52,310 nt of DNA, taken from Mesostigma viride. Taxonomy: Eukaryota > Streptophyta > Mesostigmatophyceae > Mesostigmatales > Mesostigmataceae. The notes under the pieces are model-generated. The model did no database searches, had not been told where the DNA came from, and saw only the letters and a program-made list of their open reading frames with translations. The position numbers and the translations under genes were made by a program. Location of the stretch: assembly GCA_009746045.1 (NCBI GenBank), contig RPFO01000802.1, positions 1 through 52,310 on the forward strand. The letters run 5' to 3'. Below, one piece after another: positions 9,288-18,330 of this stretch (within the stretch, counting starts at the first letter, position 1; each line of letters begins with the position of its first letter).

Positions 9288-10568
9288 CACTTGGTGCGGC
9301 TTGCCGCGGAAGGCCATGACGAGCGCATTCAGGCCGCCTTGCAGGTGCTCCTCCCCGGCCCTAGCCTGCCAGCTCACTCCATGCGCTTGGCCACCCTCCC
9401 CTGCCGCATGGGCGGGTGTGGGCTCACCCGCGCCGCCCGCCTCGCCCCCGCCGCCTTCCTTGGCTCTGTTGCTCAGGCCTGGGCGGAGATCCGCCGGTTG
9501 GTCCCCAGCGCCGTCAGCGCCATTCCCGACTTGGTCACCCCATCCCCCTTCCCCTTTGTGCAGGCTGTGCAGGATTCTTACCTCGGGATCCAGCAGGCTT
9601 GCGACCTCGTCCGCCCCGCTCAGGCCGTCCACCGTCGCCTGCCCCGGGGCACGCCCGGCGTGTCCACTGTCGTCAGTCCTAGTGTCTTCCCTGCCTGCGT
9701 TCATGAAAAACAACAAAAGACCTACGCGGGTATACTACACTGTGCCGACTGGATGGGTCTGCATGCGAGCTTGAACGATCAGGGGAAGGCTTGGCTTCAC
9801 TCCGTTTCCCTTGAGGGGAGCGTGGGGTCCGCATTCCTGCGCGCCCTCCCCATGAGCCCTTTGTTCACACTGGTTCCGGCCCTTTACGCCATCGCTCTCC
9901 GCCACCAGCTCTTTGCCCCGCAACCTCTCATCACGGCGGGTGCGTCCTGCGGCAGCTGCGGGCTTGCTCTGGATACTACTGGGACGCACTACATCGCGTG
10001 CATGGGTGGCCAGCAGAACCAGAACTGGTTCCTCTATCTCCATACCGCTCTCCTCCGGGTGGTGTGTGCCATGGTTCGGTCGGTCTTTCCCCACTCCACC
10101 ATTAAGTGCGAGGACGCGGATGGGGCCGCCCTCTACTCACCCAACCACCGCCCCGACATTACCGTGCTTGACTACGACGGGCAGGGTTGCCACCTGCTCA
10201 TCGATGTCTCCGTGGCTCGGCCGCTTTCCGGTCGCCACATCCTCCGGGCGGCTGTGGATGCCGGCGCTGCTGCCGCTGTGGCTGAGCGCGACAAGTTTGC
10301 CTCCTACGGCAATGTGGGGCCCCACCGGGTCATCCCCTTTGTCCTTGAGGAGTTCGGGGCCATGGGCCCCAAGACAGCGGAGTTTTTCCACGAGTGCTGC
10401 CAGCGCCGTGAAGACCGCCTCGACCTCGAGGGTCAGACCGCCCCGTGGTCGGCCCGCACGTGGTCCTCGTATTGGCGGCAGCGTCTGTCACTCGCCCTCA
10501 CTCGCACCGTGGCTGATGTGTTATTCCGCCGCACCCGGGCCGACTTTGTCGCGACCCACGCGGTCTAG
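9288..10568 (+). pseudogene. LINE C-terminal part: CCHC knuckle and restriction-like endonuclease
   Basis: An uninterrupted frame from LVRLAAEGHDERIQ to the stop at 10566-10568. A CCHC knuckle, C-x2-C-x9-H-x3-C (CGSCG...THYIAC), lies near 9949-9995. It is followed by RPDITVLDYDG and LLIDVSVARP (10147-10225), the PD...D pattern of restriction-like endonucleases that nick the target in R2/NeSL-type LINEs. A conserved tail (EEFGAMGPKT, WSARTWSSYWRQRL) is shared with the minus-strand element. Confidence 0.82.
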
Positions 10569-10774
10569 ATTCCTTCCAGGCCTGCATGGTGGGCCGGCAG
10601 CGCTGTTGCTGCGTGTAGTTTTGTGATGTATAGTTAGTTGTACCTTGTGCCGCTGGCGTGATCCTTGGATGTCTGTGTCAGATTACTATTAATTTCTTCA
10701 GGGTTATTCTCCCAGTCATCGGTTTTTTCCTTATGTTGCATGCCTATCTCACCTTCGTAATCTATCATTCTCAA
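10569..10774 (+). other. Plus-strand LINE 3' untranslated tail
   Basis: About 205 bp of lower-GC sequence between the stop codon and the TGAATATATAT copy at 10775. It has no poly-A tract; it ends CATTCTCAA. I see no similarity to the 3' tail of the minus-strand LINE. Confidence 0.6.
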
Positions 10775-10785
10775 TGAATATATAT
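10771..10785. repeat. LINE target-site copy, middle
   Basis: TCAATGAATATATAT, differing from the outer two copies at two of 15 positions. It is the junction between the 3' ends of the two LINEs and is followed by TAAAAATATAATTAC. Confidence 0.7.
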
Positions 10786-10918
10786 TAAAAATATAATTAC
10801 TTACAGCAGAGTGAAATCACTCAAACCAAAGCAAACGCCCAGCTATAAACCTATATACAGAGCCATGTCAAAGCTCTATACTACGATAAGACCAATGGAA
10901 ACGCCTAACGGGAGGAAC
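10786..10918 (-). other. Minus-strand LINE 3' tail
   Basis: About 130 bp of AT-richer DNA between the stop codon and the middle target copy, containing a TTTTTAATATATATTC stretch on the minus strand. No clear poly-A or short tandem tail is present. The exact 3' end cannot be separated from the AT-rich target. Confidence 0.5.
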
Positions 10919-11482
10919 CTAATAGCCCTGCTGCACCGCAAAATCAGCCCGCGTACGGCGGAGCATGATGTCCGCCATGGCCCGAGTCAGCGCCACCGAC
11001 AAGCGCTGACGCCAATATGACGTCCAGGTCCGCGCCGACCATGGGGCCCGCTGGCCCTCCAGGTCCAGCCGGTCCTCCCGGAGCCGGCAACACTCCTTGA
11101 AGAAGGCGGAGGTCAGGGGCCCCATGGCCCCAAACTCCTCCAGGACAAAGGGCACCACACGATGGTGCCCGACGTCGCCGTAGGCCAGGAGCTTGGCCCG
11201 CTCCGCCCGGTCCGCCGTGTAACCTGCCGTGAGGGAGGCCCCAGCCACGTGGCTAAGAGCCAAGGGCCGCGCCACCGAAACGTCAATAAGCAGATGCCGG
11301 CCACCCCCCTCAAAGTCCAGCACCACGATGTCAGGCCGGTGGTTGGGGGAATAGAAGGCAGCGCCATCCGCATCCTCGGACCGGATGTTCGCGTGGGGGA
11401 AAACCGACCGAATCATGGCGAGCACCACCGTCAGGAGGACAGTGTGCAAATACAAATACCAATTCTGATTCTGTTGGCCCCC
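10919..11482 (-). pseudogene. Minus-strand LINE restriction-like endonuclease
   Basis: Read from about 11480: QQNQNWYLYLHTVLL, SPNHRPDIVVLDFEG and LLIDVSVARPLAL, the PD...D endonuclease core, then EEFGAMGPLTSAFF and WSARTWTSYWRQRL, ending at the stop at 10919. Residues align position by position with the plus-strand LINE, with conservative changes. Confidence 0.82.
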
Positions 11483-11630
11483 ATGCAGGCAAGGTAGTGA
11501 GTCCCCGTGGGATCCAGCGGCTGCCCACAGCTACCACAAGGCCGCCCGGCCGGAACAAGAGGCTGCGGGGCAAATAGCTGGTGCCGGAGCGCCACCGAGT
11601 AGTGGCTGGGAGCCAAGGCGAATGGGGGGC
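11480..11630 (-). pseudogene. Minus-strand LINE CCHC knuckle segment
   Basis: This short frame encodes SVALRHQLFAPQPL and a CCHC knuckle (CGSCG, then THYLAC), aligned to the same knuckle in the plus-strand LINE. It links to the endonuclease frame after a change at the C5 run 11478-11482. Confidence 0.75.
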
Positions 11631-13075
11631 CATGGGAAGAGCACGAAGGTACGCCGAGCCCACACTCCGCAAGGAAAGCGAGAACAGCCACGCACGTCCC
11701 TGGGCGTTGAGGTCCGCGAAAAGAGCAATCCAATCAGCCGTGTGCAGAATACCCGCGTAGGTTTTCTGGTGTTTATCGATGACGCGAGCAGGGAATGCGG
11801 CGGGAGATTGAACGGAGGCGACCGAGGGAGTGCCGCGAGGGAGGTGGCGCTGTACCGCCTGAGCGGCACGGACGGGAGAACAGGCCTGCTGGATCTCAGC
11901 ATAGGCCTCCTGGATGGCGGTGACGAAGGGCAAAGGGCTGCTGGGGTCCAGGAGGTCAGGCGCTGCCGTTGCCAAAAGGGGCAGGAGCCGGCAGCTTTCC
12001 GCCCACGACTGAGCGACGGAGCCCAAAAAGGCTGCTGGGGCCAGCCGGGCGGCACGAGTCAGACCGCAGCCACCCATCCGTGCAGGCAGGGAGGCAATGC
12101 GAATAGCATGTGGCGGGAGGTCGGGGCCCGGGACCAGCTGCGCCAAGGCCGACTGGATGCGTTCGTCGTGGCCCTCGGCGGCCAGCCGGACCTGAGACGG
12201 AAGAGCGCCCCGGAGCCAGTGAACGACGCGAGGGTGAGCGCAAAACCACAGAAGCAGACCCTTGGTCTGCGAATCATGAAGGCGCGCAATCAAGGGCAGT
12301 ACCTCAGTGCGTGCCTCGAGGGCGGCCCGCAGAGCATCGATGACAAACGCGGGGTCGCCAACCGGAACGCCGAGGACATCCAACCCATGGAGGCGCTCGT
12401 CCCGGCCCAAGAGCTGGGGCGGAAAGCCGGAGCAATCACCTTGGGGCGAGTACACCGCGCACTTGGCAAGGGTCAACTGGAGGTTGATGTCGGCCACCGC
12501 GGTCTGCAGTGCCAGCAGAGCCGCGGTGGTGTCCGGCACAGGGCCCAGCAGGTAGATATCATCCAAGTAGGCCTGAATAGCGACCGCCGGGTGGGCAGCA
12601 TGGACCGCTTGGAGGCAACCCTGGAGGGGGGCGGCAAAGTACAGGGGTCCCAGGGGGTCCCCTTGCTGGGTGCCCGACCGCGACAGCAGGCCGCCGCGAG
12701 TGCCGTCCTCCATGATGTGAACCAGTTGGCCGGGCTGGCCGTAGCACACGGCTGTCCAAGCGTACAAGTCCTCGAAGGACTCCATGACGGCCGCAAACAT
12801 GCTGGCGCGGGACAGACTGTTGAACGCGTTGTGGCAGTCGACCTTGACGACAGCGTGGGTGGGGTGGGCCTCGAGGTAGGCCTGCACCGAATGGATGAGG
12901 ATATCCGCCCCGCCTGGAGTCGTCACCCCCAGCTGGGCCGCCACCGAGGTCTCACCCGCTGCGAGGGGCGGGCAGAAAAAGGCACGGAGCTCGGGCGCCT
13001 TTTGGCGGCAGATCACTTTGCCCACGAGCTTGCGGAGCACCTCACCGCAGGCGATCGGGCGCACCTTGCCCTCGG
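11625..13075 (-). pseudogene. Minus-strand LINE reverse transcriptase core
   Basis: A long open frame carries KVDCHNAFN (motif A), GTQQGDPLGP (motif B) and AYLDDI (motif C), then the thumb-like region (HWLRGALPSQVRLAAEGHDE, MGGCGLTRAARLAP). All catalytic aspartates are present. The genuine frame ends near the G6 run at 11624-11629. The ORF continues to 11331 out of frame and that part should be ignored. Confidence 0.85.
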
Positions 13076-13409
13076 GGGGGGCAAGACACCCTTGAGCAGA
13101 GCGAGGAGGCGAGCGCCCGCTAACCACTCGCGCGCAGCGGGAGGAACGCGACCAGCCGCCAGGTCAATGAGGGTGTCAAAGAGAATGTCCTCGCCCCCAT
13201 GCCCCACCAGGACCTCCAAGTGCTCGTAGCGCCAGCCCGACGGCCCGGTAGAGGAAGCCCGCGGGACCTCACGCATCACCTCCAGGAAGCAGTCGCGGTC
13301 CAGCCGGAGGGGGGCCGGCAGGGGGTCCGGCACGGGCAGCTGGAATCCGGGCTCCGCAGGGTGAAGAGCCTCCAAGGCCGCCAGGGTAGCCGCATTGGCG
13401 GGGACGAGC
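13072..13409 (-). pseudogene. Minus-strand LINE, start of reverse transcriptase
   Basis: Read from 13409 downward: LVPANAATLAALEALHPAEP, then ASSTGPSGWRYEHLEV and ARLLALLKG. It corresponds to residues just before and at the start of the reverse transcriptase in the other LINE. The frame is lost at the G8 run 13074-13081, after which the protein continues in another frame (PPEGKVRPIACGEVLRK). Confidence 0.8.
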
Positions 13410-13424
13410 TCGTTGAATATATAT
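13410..13424. repeat. LINE target-site copy, right
   Basis: TCGTTGAATATATAT, identical to 6586-6600. It borders the 5' end of the minus-strand LINE. Having this 15-mer at both outer ends means the whole 6.8 kb LINE pair sits where a single intron site once was. Confidence 0.75.
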
Positions 13425-13442
13425 ATGTAGACTTTCATACTT

Positions 13443-13456
13443 CCAACGGCCGTTGG
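13443..13456. repeat. Dispersed palindrome CCAACGGCCGTTGG in intron 1
   Basis: A perfect copy of the core of the 62 bp array, followed by CGTTGGGAAATTC, a tail like that after the intron 2 copies (AGTTGGGAAAT). Confidence 0.95.
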
Positions 13457-13528
13457 CGTTGGGAAATTCCCAGCTGCTGACTTCCATTCTTCGGTCAATC
13501 CATGGTGCGCGGGTGTGTTGTGTTGCAG

Positions 13529-14083
13529 GAGGAGGATGTGGCGCCGCAAATGAACCTGCAGCAAAAACTCATCAAGTCAACCCTCTCGGAGCTCCATGAA
13601 CTCATTACGGCGCGCTTCCCGGAATTCGCCATTCACGTCCATACATGGGCCTGGCAGCACCACGCTTACAAGGAGTGCATTGACGTGATGCCGCTGGGAA
13701 CGGTGGTGGTCCTGATGGACTACTCGGAGAACTATTCGGACCACCTGCAGAAACAGTTGCAGGCGCAGTACTGGTACCCAAGTAGTTACGTCCTGATGCC
13801 GGTGATCGTGATGTACCGTGATCCCGTATCGCTGGAAATCAAAAGGGTGAAGCACGATTACATGGGGAAGGACGTACCGAGGAATGCCCAGACCCTGGAG
13901 TTCGTGATGAAGAATACCCTTAACGTGCTGAGGGAGGAGGGGGTGGAGGTGAGGAACTGGATCAGTTGGTCCGACAACTGTAAGGAGCAGTTCCAGTCCC
14001 GGTATGTGTTGGCGATGGCTGCGGACCTGCTCGAGGCCGACCCCGACTTGGAATCATTGGAGTGGAACTACTCGTGTGCAGGA
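13529..14083 (+). CDS. DDE-like gene, exon 2 left part (catalytic core)
   Basis: Begins after TTGCAG with EEDVAPQMNLQQK. The core shows VVLMDYSENYSDH (the Asp codon at 13718-13720 is a candidate first catalytic residue) and NWISWSDNCKEQFQSR (Asp at 13973-13975, candidate second). The order D...E-N-Y, W-S-D-x-C...Q-F-x-S-R is a recurrent signature in a family of orphan transposase-like proteins. The exon runs into the Copia LTR after SCAG, and its last five bases, CAGGA, are the target duplication. Confidence 0.75.
14079..14083. repeat. Copia target-site duplication, left
   Basis: CAGGA directly before the 5' LTR, repeated directly after the 3' LTR at 19076-19080. Five base pairs is the usual length for Copia-type integrases. 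Confidence 0.95.
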
Positions 14084-14826
14084 TGTCAAGGACATGGTCC
14101 TTGTATTTGTACCCACCTGACCTGGCTAGATAGATAGAGGCTCTTGTACAGGAGCCACTGTTCTTTATCCCGTTGGATTTGGCCCACAAATGAGAAAGTT
14201 GTGGCCAGTTTTAGTAATCAGGGATTAGTACCTATGCCAAGTGGATCCTTATAGGCAGCTGACAAATCTGTCTATGTCAGCTGACCTATGACATGTCAGA
14301 TGAGAATCTATGACAGGACAGCTGACTGATTGACATGTACACTGTGCATGTCAGATGTGGCGCTGATATGTTCACGCCAGATTTACTTCATCATCATCAG
14401 ATCACACATAGAGAGATCTTTTATTAAATAGTTAGATTACTGTGCAGCAGTTACAAGTTAAGCTGTACATCAGTTACAAGATAAGCTGTACAGCAGTTAC
14501 AAGATAAGATTTATTCTTGTCTAGATCTGATTGGTAGCCTGTACACTGACCTAACCTGATTGGTGGCCTGAGTATTACATGAGAATATTCCTAGGCACAT
14601 TCCTAGCCAGCCAATCAGGTCATTCCAGTTTTCTGCCTGTGTTTTTTCCTCGAGTTAATAAAACAACTGAGGAGCCTTGCCAAAGGTACTCCTCACTATC
14701 ATTCTGCCTCAAACTGAGTCTCTGTCTCTTTGCTTCCATCCTCCATAGCCTGTACCTGCAAGGACAGGCACATTTGGGTTCCAATCACAAGCATTGTAGA
14801 AGGCAAACCCATTAGTTCTTTCAACA
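14084..14826 (+). repeat. 5' LTR
   Basis: Runs from TGTCAAGGACATGG to TTCTTTCAACA. The first 18 bases contain an inverted repeat (AAGGACATGGTCCTTG). It carries AT-rich GTTACAAG repeats and a GAGTTAATAAAAC stretch near 14653 that could serve as a polyadenylation signal (AATAAA at 14657-14662). Promoter elements cannot be fixed by eye. Confidence 0.95.
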
Positions 14827-14843
14827 TGGTATCGGAGGTTTGA
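14827..14843 (+). promoter_or_regulatory. Primer binding site, initiator-Met-tRNA type
   Basis: TGGTATCGGAGGTTTGA starts immediately after the LTR's CA. TGGTATC followed by AGAGC-like bases is the common Copia primer site complementary to the 3' end of initiator Met-tRNA; here the pairing after the first seven bases is imperfect. Confidence 0.85.
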
Positions 14844-14917
14844 TGCCTACCCTGCATTTGAGGAGCAGAGACATTCATCTGACTACCCCAGAGACAACAC
14901 CCAGACCCAGATCAACC

Positions 14918-16987
14918 ATGGAGGATCAAGACACCCAAACTGCTACCAGACAGCCTGACTACACCTCTCTTGTTTCAACAGTTGCCAAGAGCTGCAAGAA
15001 ATTTGTTGGTGCAGCTGGTGATGATTACAGCAAGTGGGAGGAGTGGAAGAATCTGTTTTTGGCTGTTGTCAGTCTTTTCAATTTGGATGCTGTCCTGCTG
15101 GGCACTGAGGAGAATGACAGGGCTGATAAGGCCCTGTGGGCAGCTTTGCTCACCTGTCTAACAGGTGAAGCTGCACGCCTCATGGCCACTGTGGCCAACA
15201 AAACTGGTAGCCAAGCATGGCAGTGTCTCATGGAGAACTATGAGCAAACCAGGCTAACCAAGAGTCACAGGTTTGAGCTGAGGAGCAAGCTGCACCGCCT
15301 ACAGAAGCTTCCTAACGAGACCATGCAACAGCTTGTGAGGAGGGCGGAGCTTCTACGTGCTGACTACCAGGCTGCAGGGGGAGTCATCCAGGACCGTGAT
15401 TTTGCTGCCATTCTACTGGGAGCACTGACAGACGAGTACCGCCCTGCGCTGGTGTCTGTACGGTTCAACGAGGAGGACCCACTACCTGTGGTGAAGAGGG
15501 CACTCATGGAGGCGGAGGATCTGCTCAAGGGGGGACGTGCTGTGGTGAAAAAGGAGAGTGCTGGCACTGGCCAGGCCTACCACACCAACAGCAAGGGGAA
15601 CGGGGGGACCAAGAAATGCAGTCACTGTGGCCTGTCAAATCACAAGGACAAAGACTGCTGGAAGGAGCATCCTGAGAAGGCCCCACGCTGGTACCCCAAC
15701 CAGCACAGGGGGGGCAAGGGCGGCAACCGAGGGAACCAGAGCAAGGGACGCAACGCACCTGCTGGATCCGCTGCCAACGCAACTCAGGAGGCGGCTGAAC
15801 TGCCGCCTGGCTTCTGCATGGTCACCATCGCCGAGGAGTCGCCGTCGACGCCGCTGGAGGCTGCTGCTCTCACGCAGTATACGGGCGACAAACTCAACTG
15901 GGTGCTGGACTCGGCTGCGAGCAGCCACATGTCCCCGTGCCGTTCTGACTTCGTGTCACTTATCCCCCACAACAGGCAGATCGTCGGATCAGGCGGCGAC
16001 CTGCAAGCTGCTGGAGTTGGCACAGTTTCTGTGCATTTGCCGGGGAGCGAGCTCCGACTGGATGGAGCCCTTCTGGTCCCCGAGCTGCCCGTTCGGGTGC
16101 TCTCTGTTGGAGCGCTCGTGAAGGCTGGCCACAAGCTGGATTTCAACCAGGAAATCGCTGTGGTGGACAACAAGGCGCACAAGATGGAGCAGAGGGACAA
16201 CGTCTACGTGTTACCTGCTCTCAACAAGAAGGCGGCGCTGGCGGCCACGACCGTGCGGCCGTTGGGGTCGCTGTGGAGCGCTGGCCTGCCAGTGGCGGCC
16301 ATGTCCAAGACGCTGGGCTTTCTGCCTGGCTTTTCGCGGCCTTTGGGGCTGCAGGCTTCTTCCCGAGGCGCTTTGCTGCGCCCGGTGTCGTCGCCACTGT
16401 CGTGTGGCGGCAAGGGCGGTTTTTCCGCTGACAAACCTGCAATTGTGCAGGATTTTGGCGTGGTGGGGACGGCAAGGAATGGGATCGGCTTAGTACCGGT
16501 CGTTGGGGCACACGGGGAGGACGGTTCCTGGAGTTCTGCGTCGGGCAGTACTACTTATAGCCCTCTCGTGCCAGATCAGGTGGACTCTGCTCCACCAGTT
16601 TCCCTGACCCCTCCAGCGGCGAGCTCACCTGGCTTGCCGTTGTCCATGGATGTCAACCTACGTGGCGTGCTGGGAGAGCTTCCCCAGCCTGGCATCGTTT
16701 GGCCTACTAGTGCCAACACGCAGACGTCACCAAGCCTGCTGCGTGACGGTTTCGCTCCCTGGCCAGAATCAAGTGGGGGTTTGGCGTGGCGCGTCTCGGG
16801 CGCCAGCATTTTGGATTTTGCTGCGGGGGGAATTCCTGGTGAGGGGAGGCCACCAGATGCACCAAGTCCAAGCCCAGTCCTGGAGCCAAGTCCTGGAGCT
16901 GGAGTCGTCGGCTGCCACGTGTCCCTGTCAATTTGGGACTGTGCTGAGCCAACAAGTTGCCGGCACAAGTGCTGCCTTGAGCACTAA
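14918..16987 (+). CDS. gag: Copia-type Gag with zinc knuckle and protease motif
   Basis: I choose the ATG at 14918 (ACCATGG context, MEDQDTQ); an in-frame ATG at 14840 overlaps the primer site. The first ~230 residues form the Copia gag domain (DYSKWEEWK, then ETMQQLVRRAELLRADYQ and LLGALTDEYRPAL). A knuckle of C-x2-C-x4-H-x4-C spacing (CSHCGLSNHKDKDC) follows, then a basic Gly-rich stretch. The protease motif is WVLDSAASSHMSP, where Copia proteases usually have DSGA; Ala replaces the catalytic-loop Gly, so activity is doubtful. After a pre-integrase-like stretch (DNVYVLPAL) the frame goes into ~230 residues of Pro/Gly/Ser-rich sequence with no integrase. It probably packages RNA, perhaps supplied to or from a complete element. 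Confidence 0.88.
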   Translation: MEDQDTQTATRQPDYTSLVSTVAKSCKKFVGAAGDDYSKWEEWKNLFLAVVSLFNLDAVLLGTEENDRADKALWAALLTCLTGEAARLMATVANKTGSQAWQCLMENYEQTRLTKSHRFELRSKLHRLQKLPNETMQQLVRRAELLRADYQAAGGVIQDRDFAAILLGALTDEYRPALVSVRFNEEDPLPVVKRALMEAEDLLKGGRAVVKKESAGTGQAYHTNSKGNGGTKKCSHCGLSNHKDKDCWKEHPEKAPRWYPNQHRGGKGGNRGNQSKGRNAPAGSAANATQEAAELPPGFCMVTIAEESPSTPLEAAALTQYTGDKLNWVLDSAASSHMSPCRSDFVSLIPHNRQIVGSGGDLQAAGVGTVSVHLPGSELRLDGALLVPELPVRVLSVGALVKAGHKLDFNQEIAVVDNKAHKMEQRDNVYVLPALNKKAALAATTVRPLGSLWSAGLPVAAMSKTLGFLPGFSRPLGLQASSRGALLRPVSSPLSCGGKGGFSADKPAIVQDFGVVGTARNGIGLVPVVGAHGEDGSWSSASGSTTYSPLVPDQVDSAPPVSLTPPAASSPGLPLSMDVNLRGVLGELPQPGIVWPTSANTQTSPSLLRDGFAPWPESSGGLAWRVSGASILDFAAGGIPGEGRPPDAPSPSPVLEPSPGAGVVGCHVSLSIWDCAEPTSCRHKCCLEH

Positions 16988-18322
16988 GGCGGTCGGTGCG
17001 GGAGCCCTGCTTCCGCTATTTTCATGGCGATTTTTGGGGATGCGCTATGGTCACGTTCGTTGGGAATTTGATAGCTAGCTTAACTAACCCCTATGATCTC
17101 AAGTCGCCACTGTTTTTCGTTCGTGAAAAATTGCTTTAGACACGAATATTTTGTGGTCTATTGTGCTGTTAGGTGCGGGGTCCTTCCGGCCTTATGCATC
17201 TCGCATAGTCTTGTTTTGTTTCTGCTAGACTTTTTCATAGCGCTTCGTCGGGATGCGTTATTTGAGTTCTAGACCACCTGTGTTCATCGTCCCCATGACG
17301 TTCTTCTACCAGCAATGGTATGTTTTCCAAGTTCTTTGTAATCTTGGTACGTTTGGCTAGCGCCGGTTTGCTGGCCATGTCTCCGTTCTTGCTGACCCTT
17401 TTTGTGGTCAATCTGCACGTTCATTTCATGTCGTGTGTGTTGCCCATTCTTAGGGCATACTTTCTCGTTGCATGCTAGGTTTGTTCATGCAGTTTGCGGT
17501 TGTGTCTTTTGTACATAGCCTGCGTTTGTGCTCCTGACTTTGTCGTCGCTTCATGTCCCGTTTTTAGTCGCTTTCAACTATCGTTGGTTAATCAGAGCTG
17601 TCTTTTCAGTTCGTTCATGTTGGCTAATGCTAAGATCCATGACTATGTCGGTTTATGTTAGTTACCTGTGTGATTAAGGTGTGTCAGGACTACGTGTTCT
17701 GCTCCTTGTTCACCGTTGGTGCTCTGCCGTAGGTCGGATGCTTTATGTCGTTAATCACATGTTTTATGCGTTAATCATACATCATGTCCCCTGCATTGTC
17801 TAAGAGTTTGCCTGTGTTAGAGCATTTTGTGTGCTTCTTCATGTTTTCAGGCGACGCTAGAGTGAGGGGGGTGTGATCCAAAGCGCATCTTCCCAACGAA
17901 GTTTTTGACTTGGCAACACATGCTAGTTGCTGGGCGATGCGGCAATCTTTCCTGCTGCTTTCGTTGGACACTCGGCGCGTCACCGGTCCGGAGTTCCAGT
18001 TTCCAGTTTCCGTGGAGATCGTCTTTTGACTACTTTGACCACGGTGTTTGCTAGCGAGGGGGGTGGATGTTTTTCGCCCACTTACCCGTGATCAGTTAGT
18101 GTTTGATCCTTACCACTGGCCTGGGTTGCATCCCATTTTTGGTTTGGTGCCATGTGGGTAAGGGGGGTGTCAAGGTTGTACCCAAATGTCACCTTGATAG
18201 TGAGTACTGAATTTAATTCTAGAGTCCTATGTTTGGTCAAGGCTTGACTTAGCTATGGCTGAGAGCTTTTCCTCTAAGTGTTATACTTGACAGGATAGCA
18301 CTAGAGCAAGGTCATGTGTTGT
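16988..18322 (+). other. Non-coding interior of the Copia-type element
   Basis: About 1.3 kb without a long ORF on either strand (the best is about 70 codons). Where a complete Copia element would encode integrase, RT and RNase H, nothing similar is visible. The sequence is T-rich, contains several G6 runs, and at 18158-18176 includes TAAGGGGGGTGTCAAGG, a second copy of the polypurine tract plus LTR start. Confidence 0.75.
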
Positions 18323-18330
18323 AAGGGGGG
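18323..18330 (+). promoter_or_regulatory. Polypurine tract
   Basis: AAGGGGGG directly before the 3' LTR, the expected primer site for plus-strand DNA synthesis. Confidence 0.85.

Larger units (their letters stand above)
6602..10774 (+). mobile_element. RLE-type LINE, plus strand, 5' truncated
   Basis: A non-LTR retrotransposon with RING-H2 and C2H2-like fingers, reverse transcriptase, a CCHC knuckle and a PD-(D/E)xK-type restriction-like endonuclease, the domain order of R2-like elements. It enters abruptly after the target copy at 6600, inside what seems to be coding sequence, so the 5' end is probably truncated. A ~210 bp AT-richer 3' untranslated tail ends at the next TGAATATATAT. The reading frame breaks at least four times, and a foreign palindrome arm sits at 7210-7316. 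The element opposite at 10786-13409 belongs to the same family but is clearly diverged. Confidence 0.85.
10786..13409 (-). mobile_element. RLE-type LINE, minus strand, 5' truncated
   Basis: Same domain order as the plus-strand LINE and clearly homologous along the whole overlap (for example KVDCHNAFN, GTQQGDPLGP, RPDI and IDVSVARP in both), but diverged, with YLDD replacing YMDD. It begins at 13409 within the linker before the reverse transcriptase and so lacks both finger regions. It ends in a ~130 bp 3' tail. Three frame changes all fall on G/C runs. It is bounded by TGAATATATAT copies at 10775 and 13414. Confidence 0.85.
6567..13528 (+). other. Intron 1 of the DDE-like gene, enlarged by two LINEs
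   Basis: Donor GTAAGC at 6567 and acceptor TGTTGTGTTGCAG ending at 13528; both sides are phase 0. Without the 6.8 kb of LINE sequence the intron would be only about 150 bp. The remaining intron DNA contains one CCAACGGCCGTTGG palindrome at 13443-13456, about 70 bp before the acceptor. Confidence 0.75.

Noticed and set aside
11622-13229. 535-codon plus-strand ORF
   Set aside because: It is the antisense of the minus-strand LINE reverse transcriptase, whose catalytic motifs define the true strand.
6602-13409. The LINE pair as one large inverted repeat or a twin-priming inversion
   Set aside because: Both halves contain the same RT and endonuclease but are clearly diverged (YMDD against YLDD, many substitutions), so they are two separate elements.
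14840-14917. Upstream ATG at 14840 as the gag start
   Set aside because: It overlaps the primer binding site and lacks good context; ATG 14918 has ACCATGG and begins the conserved part.
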